This document shows, piece after piece, positions 13,151 through 17,765 of a stretch of 17,765 nucleotides of DNA; position 1 is the stretch's first letter; each line of letters opens with the position of its first letter. The DNA lies in NCBI GenBank assembly GCA_946414625.1, contig CAMKPI010000014.1, forward strand, positions 1 to 17,765, in the 5' to 3' direction. This DNA comes from an uncultured Spirochaetaceae bacterium. Its GTDB lineage: Bacteria > Spirochaetota > Spirochaetia > Sphaerochaetales > Sphaerochaetaceae. Position numbers and translations under genes: made by a program. Below the pieces are notes generated by a model, which was given only the letters and a program-made list of their open reading frames with translations, was not told the DNA's origin and did no database searches.

Positions 13151-14319
13151 GTGCGAGTCTCATATCCTTTTCCTCCTCTGCAGGAAGAGACAATACGCCC
13201 CGCTTCGCGCATAAGCACCGCTTCTGCGGCAGGGACGGACAAAAGGAGACTCAACTTCAACGGAACACAGTCCGACAGGAAGTTTTCAATGGCGGACGAG
13301 CCGACAAGTATTATGACGGCACAAGAGAACAGCTCCACCATACCAAAGAAATAATATTTCAGAATTCCCTCCATTTTTCTTCCGGCTTCCGCCCTATTGG
13401 ACAGAACCAGCGACGGCAGGACAACCACCAAGGCAATATTGCCCACGAAAAAGGAAAAGGTTTTCACAAACAGGCGTGCGCAGTTCCAAAACGACAAGGC
13501 AAGTCCCAGAAGCGTTAGCGCAACCAAAACCAATGCCACGATGTAAAGCGCATGACCGGAGAGAGTCAACTCCGCCGTGGTGCCCATTTCAAAACCGAAC
13601 GACGCCTCCGCGAAAGAAGAGAGAAAGGCAAGGATTCCGGCAGACCCCGCAGCCGTCCCGAAAGAGGAAAGCGACTCCATCGCCGTTGAGAAGCCAAGCG
13701 AGCCGACTTCCGCGCCTGTGATTTTTTCCGCCGCGATGAATGCAGTATTCACAAGAACCCTGGGGAGAAAAGGCATAAAATAAAACGCTATGAGCACAAG
13801 TCCGATTCTCGCCAGAAACAATGGTATCTCGGAATACTGGAAATCGCCGCGCGTCACCGTCCTCACAGCATAGGCAAGACATTGAAAGATGATAAACAAG
13901 GTCAAAAACCACGAAAAGACCGAGCCGGAAACAAGACCGGAGACGCGTTCAGACAGGGACGGGGACGCCTTTCCTCCCGACATGCCGAACAGTGTGTCAT
14001 GCAGCCGAACAAGGGATCCCCCGATTCTATCCAGGCAATATGAAAAACCCTGCTGGAAGCTGTCGTACCAGTAAAGGTTCTTTTGCAGCTTCGACCGGCT
14101 TTGAAGGATGTTCCATCGCTCCTTCAGTGCCTCGTCCTTGCGGGATGCAGCCGTATCGTACGTCTCCTCCAGAGCCTCTGTCCTCTCCATGCCGGCTGCA
14201 TCCACACTGGGAATAACATCGCCACCCGCAAAGCCGGCAGCCGAAGACGCCGCATAAACCGGGACTATGGCAAAGAGACAAACGAAGGTGAGCATCATCC
14301 CATAAATTATTTTATTCAT
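13141..14319 (-). CDS. TrbL/VirB6-like type IV secretion inner-membrane protein
   Basis: A 392-residue polytopic membrane protein. A Sec signal peptide (about 1-23, ending VYAAS) is followed by a charged periplasmic stretch (about 40-130). Several hydrophobic segments come next (about 134-152, 168-188, 255-276, 286-305, 322-342 and 352-370). This layout and its place after trbE and trbJ match TrbL/VirB6, the inner-membrane pore component of conjugative type IV secretion systems. Sequence similarity is not strong by eye, so the call leans on topology and context. AGGTGG (14325-14330) precedes the ATG. The final Phe-Gly-stop (TTC GGC TAG) lies in the last unit of repeat array C. No further trb gene (trbF, G, I) follows; ssrA is the next gene. 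Confidence 0.72.
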   Translation of the reverse strand: MNKIIYGMMLTFVCLFAIVPVYAASSAAGFAGGDVIPSVDAAGMERTEALEETYDTAASRKDEALKERWNILQSRSKLQKNLYWYDSFQQGFSYCLDRIGGSLVRLHDTLFGMSGGKASPSLSERVSGLVSGSVFSWFLTLFIIFQCLAYAVRTVTRGDFQYSEIPLFLARIGLVLIAFYFMPFLPRVLVNTAFIAAEKITGAEVGSLGFSTAMESLSSFGTAAGSAGILAFLSSFAEASFGFEMGTTAELTLSGHALYIVALVLVALTLLGLALSFWNCARLFVKTFSFFVGNIALVVVLPSLVLSNRAEAGRKMEGILKYYFFGMVELFSCAVIILVGSSAIENFLSDCVPLKLSLLLSVPAAEAVLMREAGRIVSSCRGGKGYETRTFG

Positions 14320-14353
14320 AATCCACCTGATTGCGACCGCGGCGACGGAGCCG

Positions 14354-14463
14354 GGCTTTATAATCCCGACACGACCCGTCCAGCGCCGGACACCGCTAGT
14401 CCTTCCGCCCCTGCAACATCCTCGGCTTGTATTCCCGACACAACCCGTCCAGCGCCGGACACC
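14354..14463. repeat. Tandem array D, two copies of a 41-base repeat, period 70
   Basis: The repeat GGCTT(T)(A/G)TA...TCCCGACAC(G/A)ACCCGTCCAGCGCCGGACACC occurs at 14354-14394 and 14424-14463, about 30 bases apart, with only a few differences. GTCCAGCGCCGGAC within it is an inverted repeat. It fills the 221-base gap between the trbJ-like and trbL-like genes, where trb operons usually hold trbK. Only a 33-codon frame is open there on the minus strand. Confidence 0.85.
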
Positions 14464-14540
14464 ACAGGACGCGGGAATTCGCCATAGCTACAAGCATGCC
14501 GTGGGGATAGCCCGACCAGAGAGAACCCGAAACGCTCAAC

Positions 14541-15551
14541 CTAATTCGAGCCATCGAGGCTTTCAAGGGCCGCCTCGCATTCCGAGATCTCGTCCTCCGT
14601 GTTTTTCTTCAGGAAATTCAGACGTGAAATTGTCTCCCTGATATGCACAATCGACTCGTCATAGCTGCGCACCATCTCGTCTTTCTCGGCACGGCGCTTC
14701 TCCAAATCGTCAATGGAATTACGAAGCGATGTGCTTATCAAGAGTGCCTCATCCCTCTGCGCAGAGGTCATCTCCCCGCTCTGAACCAACTCCATGCTCT
14801 TGCCCTCCCATGTCTCAAGCGCACTGCGCGAGGCGGCAAGCATTTCATCCATCGCGGCTCTGTTCTCCCTCAAAGGCGCAACAAGACTCCGCAGAAAACC
14901 TTCGCTCGCCTCCGCATCCCCTATTTTCAGCTCTATTCCCTGAAATTTTTCCCGGCATATGGACAAAAGCTCCTTATACACCTGTATCTTCTCCTGCACT
15001 TTCCGAAGCCTTGCGTCGGAAGACCTGGCACCTCGGAGATTTTCCGGCAAGGTCTCCTCGTAATACGAAAGCATGCCACCATACATCGTCTTTATCGAAT
15101 AAATAGCTTTATCATAAGAACTTGTGCCCTCATCCATGCTATCCACATCCGCTTTTATCTGCGAATGGATTCTCTTAATTCTCACCAGGGAATCCGCCAT
15201 TTCCGCAGTCACTGCATCCGTCGCGCTCGTGGCCTCTGACAGTTTCAGAAGGAATCTGTTCGTGTTTTTCCACATGCTCTGGACTGAAGGGTCCTTTCCG
15301 AAAGCTTCGGCAATTCCGCGCAGCTCCTCGTAGTAGCGCTTTATCTGCTCCCATTGACGCCTATAGTGCTCCAGAACATTTCTCCACTGCTCTATCTGTT
15401 TCACAAAATGTTCCGCCTCCTGCATTTTCTGCAATAGAGTTTCAAACAACACGGATACATCGATGACGGGATATCCCGCAGCGAAAACAGACCCGCTGAA
15501 AACAAAAATCATCGCAACAACCAAAAGAATTTTGCTTATTTTTCCATGCAT
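14541..15551 (-). CDS. TrbJ/VirB5-like type IV secretion protein
   Basis: A 336-residue exported protein. The signal peptide covers about 1-25 (ILLVVAMIFVFSGSVFAA), and the mature N-terminus GYPVIDVSVLFETLLQ matches the typical start of TrbJ/VirB5 proteins. The rest is almost wholly helical, with long coiled coils (about 40-90 and 190-330). VirB5/TrbJ proteins act in the periplasm as minor pilus or tip components in contact with the recipient. GGAGG (15556-15560) precedes the ATG. The start overlaps the end of the upstream VirB4/TrbE gene by 16 bases, which implies translational coupling. It is longer than usual TrbJ (about 250), with the extra length in the C-terminal coiled coil. Confidence 0.8.
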   Translation of the reverse strand: MHGKISKILLVVAMIFVFSGSVFAAGYPVIDVSVLFETLLQKMQEAEHFVKQIEQWRNVLEHYRRQWEQIKRYYEELRGIAEAFGKDPSVQSMWKNTNRFLLKLSEATSATDAVTAEMADSLVRIKRIHSQIKADVDSMDEGTSSYDKAIYSIKTMYGGMLSYYEETLPENLRGARSSDARLRKVQEKIQVYKELLSICREKFQGIELKIGDAEASEGFLRSLVAPLRENRAAMDEMLAASRSALETWEGKSMELVQSGEMTSAQRDEALLISTSLRNSIDDLEKRRAEKDEMVRSYDESIVHIRETISRLNFLKKNTEDEISECEAALESLDGSN

Positions 15552-17765
15552 GAGACCTCCAGTTTGTATGCCCTCTTTTCCTCGTCTCCCGTAACAAGGT
15601 TTTCAAGCTCAGAGCCCACCAGCCAATCCACCGTATGAAATGAATCCTCCTGCTCCACAATCTGGCTGTAAACGGGCAGAGACGAGAGAGCGTCCACCAC
15701 GTACTCCGGAACTCCGATCCTCGCGAAATATTTTCGGTTCTCGCTCTTTTTTACCTTTGGGTCAGCGATATACATGTGGGTATAGGTGTTTGTGAGGATT
15801 GTGTTACAAAGGGGAGAATCGACAATGTCGCTGATATTCTGGCTGGCTATCACGACAAATGCGTTCTTCTTTCGGAGCTGCTTCAGCCACGCCTCAATGT
15901 ACGAAGCAAAATACTCGTTCTGCAGATACTTCCAGGCCTCGTCGAGAATCAGAAGGACAGGCTCCTCCGGCTTGAAAATCCGCTCCAGGGAATTGAATAT
16001 GTACACAAGCGACGGATAGATTATCTTCCGGCTTCCACCCGCGAGTAGTGCTTCGAACTCGATTCCGCATATCCTTGGAAGCGCCTGGAACGAATCGTCC
16101 CGCGAATTGAAGAGGCTTCCGTAGATCCTGACATATTGCTCCAGAACGCCACAGAGGCTGCTGTTCTCAACCTTGCCCTTGTAAATCGCGTAAAACGTCT
16201 CGAAATCCTCAAAGCCCGGTGGCAGATTATGCCGGAGGATCGTGCTTGCGGCGTTGATCTCCCTGCTGCTTATGGAAATATCGTTCGCCAGAGCAATGCT
16301 TTCAATAAACGACAGAACGTCGCGCTCCCTTTCGCGGGCATTCTTGAACGGACAGAACGCCGTCTTGTCAACCATTGGATAGAACACCTTTCCCCCGTTG
16401 GCTCTCACTGTATGCAGCATAGACAGTCCCATATCGAGATATACAACCTTCGTGTTCGGATATTTCAGCCATTCGTTGGCCAGGAGACACAGCGTTGTGG
16501 ATTTTCCGCCACCTGTCAGCCCCGTTATCAGGGTATGCCCAAAATTACCCTGTGCCCCACATGGAGAGAATTCGAACAGCCCGCCACCTCGGGTTCGTCC
16601 GGAAAGCAGCGGAAGAGATGAGCCTGTGATCCTCTCCAGATGCGGCGACGCGTAATCGAGTGTGGAAGAAGAGACGGGAAAGAAGTCCGCAACATTATCG
16701 GAGAGTGCGTAGAATCCGTTGTCATAGCCTTCTTCCGTATATCGGATCATGACTGATTCCAGAAACCTTTGGGTGTTGGCGTTCTCGTTATAGTCACCGA
16801 GCACGCCCCATATGTTGAGGATATTGTTCAATTCGTTCCTGCAGGCAGCGAGGCTCGCCTCCTCCGATCGCGGAAGGCTTATGATGATGTTTATGGAAAC
16901 ATAGCCGGCTGCAAGTCCCTCCTCGTGGATGTGCCGTATCGCCGCGTCACACTCGGCCTTGCCTATGACGGCATCGATATTGACCTCATCCGGATCTGTC
17001 TCGCGATGCTCAAGCGCGGCATTAAGAGAAGCCTTTATCCTCGATTTCGACGCCTTCTCCTTGTCCCTTTGCCTGTATATCGGCTCGTCGCACTCGCTAC
17101 GATCACGGGGAGCGTATTTCAGGACCATCCGTATCGGATGGTCGATTGTCAACAGGAGACTTGCCATATCCGGCCAAGTAAAGCGCGGGAGCGCGACCGG
17201 AGTGCAGCAGACATGGAGCAGGTCACCCGAAAGAAGAGGATAGACAGAGGGGTACATGTCTGCGCTCTTTGCGAAAAACTCGTCCAGATCCATGGCAGGC
17301 TCTGAAATACGCACACAGTTTTTCCCGTCCGATTCAAAGTTACAAACGAACGACCTGTAAAGATATTCCAGCAGCTCATCACCGCGCAACAGGACACATT
17401 CATAGCCGGAGCGGAGAAACCCGGTGCGGATGTTTTCCCTACGGGTCAGGAAAACGTCCAGTGCCTCCCTTGTAAGAATCGACGTTCTCCTGCCATGCAG
17501 CATGGTATCAGGACGGTAGCATACGGCAAAATAAAGGCTGTTTTCGTAAAAAGTCTCTCGCGAGAACCTCTCGGCGCGCTTTTTCCGCACTTCGCGTGCG
17601 TTCTGCAGGGTTCCGCCCCCGGCGGCTGTCCGTTCATCCATTGCAGAGAAAGCCTCATGAACCCTTTTTTCGGAACGTATAAAATCGAGAGTGAACTCGA
17701 ATTCATGTCCGAAAGAAGAGGAAAGGAGCTGGCAGACAGCCTCACAGCGGCTCTTCAGGATGGAT
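15536..17765 (-). CDS. VirB4/TrbE type IV secretion ATPase (5' end outside the window)
   Basis: VirB4/TrbE is the large conserved ATPase that drives assembly of, and transport by, conjugative type IV secretion systems. Counting from the Met at 17641, Walker A GLTGGGKST lies at 374-382 and Walker B LLILDEAW at 563-570. They are followed by the conserved SQN (600-602) and the C-terminal NKxY-type region. The N-terminal domain has the FYENSLYFAVCY block at 31-42. Translation in the same frame stays open for 41 more codons up to the window edge. It reads EFEFTLDFIRSEKR-like sequence that fits the part normally preceding the D-E-R block, so 17641 is internal and the true start lies beyond 17765. 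At least 742 residues are visible. The stop TAA overlaps the trbJ-like start. Confidence 0.92.
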   Translation of the reverse strand, partial: SILKSRCEAVCQLLSSSFGHEFEFTLDFIRSEKRVHEAFSAMDERTAAGGGTLQNAREVRKKRAERFSRETFYENSLYFAVCYRPDTMLHGRRTSILTREALDVFLTRRENIRTGFLRSGYECVLLRGDELLEYLYRSFVCNFESDGKNCVRISEPAMDLDEFFAKSADMYPSVYPLLSGDLLHVCCTPVALPRFTWPDMASLLLTIDHPIRMVLKYAPRDRSECDEPIYRQRDKEKASKSRIKASLNAALEHRETDPDEVNIDAVIGKAECDAAIRHIHEEGLAAGYVSINIIISLPRSEEASLAACRNELNNILNIWGVLGDYNENANTQRFLESVMIRYTEEGYDNGFYALSDNVADFFPVSSSTLDYASPHLERITGSSLPLLSGRTRGGGLFEFSPCGAQGNFGHTLITGLTGGGKSTTLCLLANEWLKYPNTKVVYLDMGLSMLHTVRANGGKVFYPMVDKTAFCPFKNARERERDVLSFIESIALANDISISSREINAASTILRHNLPPGFEDFETFYAIYKGKVENSSLCGVLEQYVRIYGSLFNSRDDSFQALPRICGIEFEALLAGGSRKIIYPSLVYIFNSLERIFKPEEPVLLILDEAWKYLQNEYFASYIEAWLKQLRKKNAFVVIASQNISDIVDSPLCNTILTNTYTHMYIADPKVKKSENRKYFARIGVPEYVVDALSSLPVYSQIVEQEDSFHTVDWLVGSELENLVTGDEEKRAYKLEVSCMEK

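Noticed and set aside
14354..14463. CRISPR-like repeat-spacer pattern
   Set aside because: There are only two repeat copies with one spacer of about 30 bases, no cas gene is in the window, and the other arrays are degenerate tandem repeats without unique spacers.
14396..14497. 33-codon minus-strand frame as trbK
   Set aside because: It is too short, has no signal peptide or lipobox, and consists mostly of array D sequence.
17446..17745. Frameshift or second small gene at the start of the VirB4/TrbE gene
   Set aside because: The main frame stays open to the window edge with sequence that fits the family, so the other frame is a shadow and no frameshift is needed.
12292..17765. Integrative element inserted at ssrA
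   Set aside because: Elements that use ssrA normally insert at its 3' end (near 12292), but the T4SS genes lie on the 5' side. No integrase and no copy of the ssrA 3' end were found in the window.

Overview
The window is dense bacterial sequence of roughly half GC. It looks like a spirochaete, most likely a Treponema-type organism. That is an inference from the general look of the proteins (Sec-dependent outer-membrane barrel protein, relaxed lipobox lipoprotein) and from a pectin methylesterase, because pectin use is known in some rumen and oral treponemes. No rRNA or other decisive marker is present, so the genus is not proven.

Left part (1-4645): a 566-base leader with long T-tracts precedes comM (Mg-chelatase-like AAA+ helicase, plus strand). 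Next come a P-loop ATPase of unknown role that may be translated from a leaderless mRNA, and a two-gene unit of a chagasin-type protease-inhibitor lipoprotein and a YigZ/IMPACT protein. The yigZ stop codon lies inside a degenerate tandem repeat array (A).

Middle part (4646-10846): on the minus strand are a pectinesterase without a signal peptide and a tRNA-Ser(CGA) with its own promoter and terminator. On the plus strand a clear promoter drives a divergent purD-like ATP-grasp gene, followed by repeat array B and a HAD phosphatase. The convergent mnmE gene lies downstream of a small outer-membrane protein gene whose terminator is visible.

Right part (10847-17765), all minus strand: the T4SS genes trbE/virB4 (open to the window edge), trbJ/virB5-like and trbL/virB6-like stand in conjugative trb order, with repeat array D between trbJ and trbL. 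Array C follows and supplies the last codons and stop of trbL. Then come ssrA (tmRNA, with promoter, tag frame and terminator) and, 11 bases past the terminator T-run, a metal ABC-transporter binding protein with no transporter partners nearby.

The most unusual feature is the set of four short intergenic tandem arrays with units of about 63-79 bases. They sit in convergent, co-directional and intra-operon gaps. Two of them (A and C) overlap the stop codon of the neighbouring gene, and B and C share a core. Other points worth checking are the altered active-site motifs of the PurD-like protein, the incomplete T4SS set beside ssrA, the cytosolic pectinesterase and the lineage-specific inserts in ComM and MnmE.
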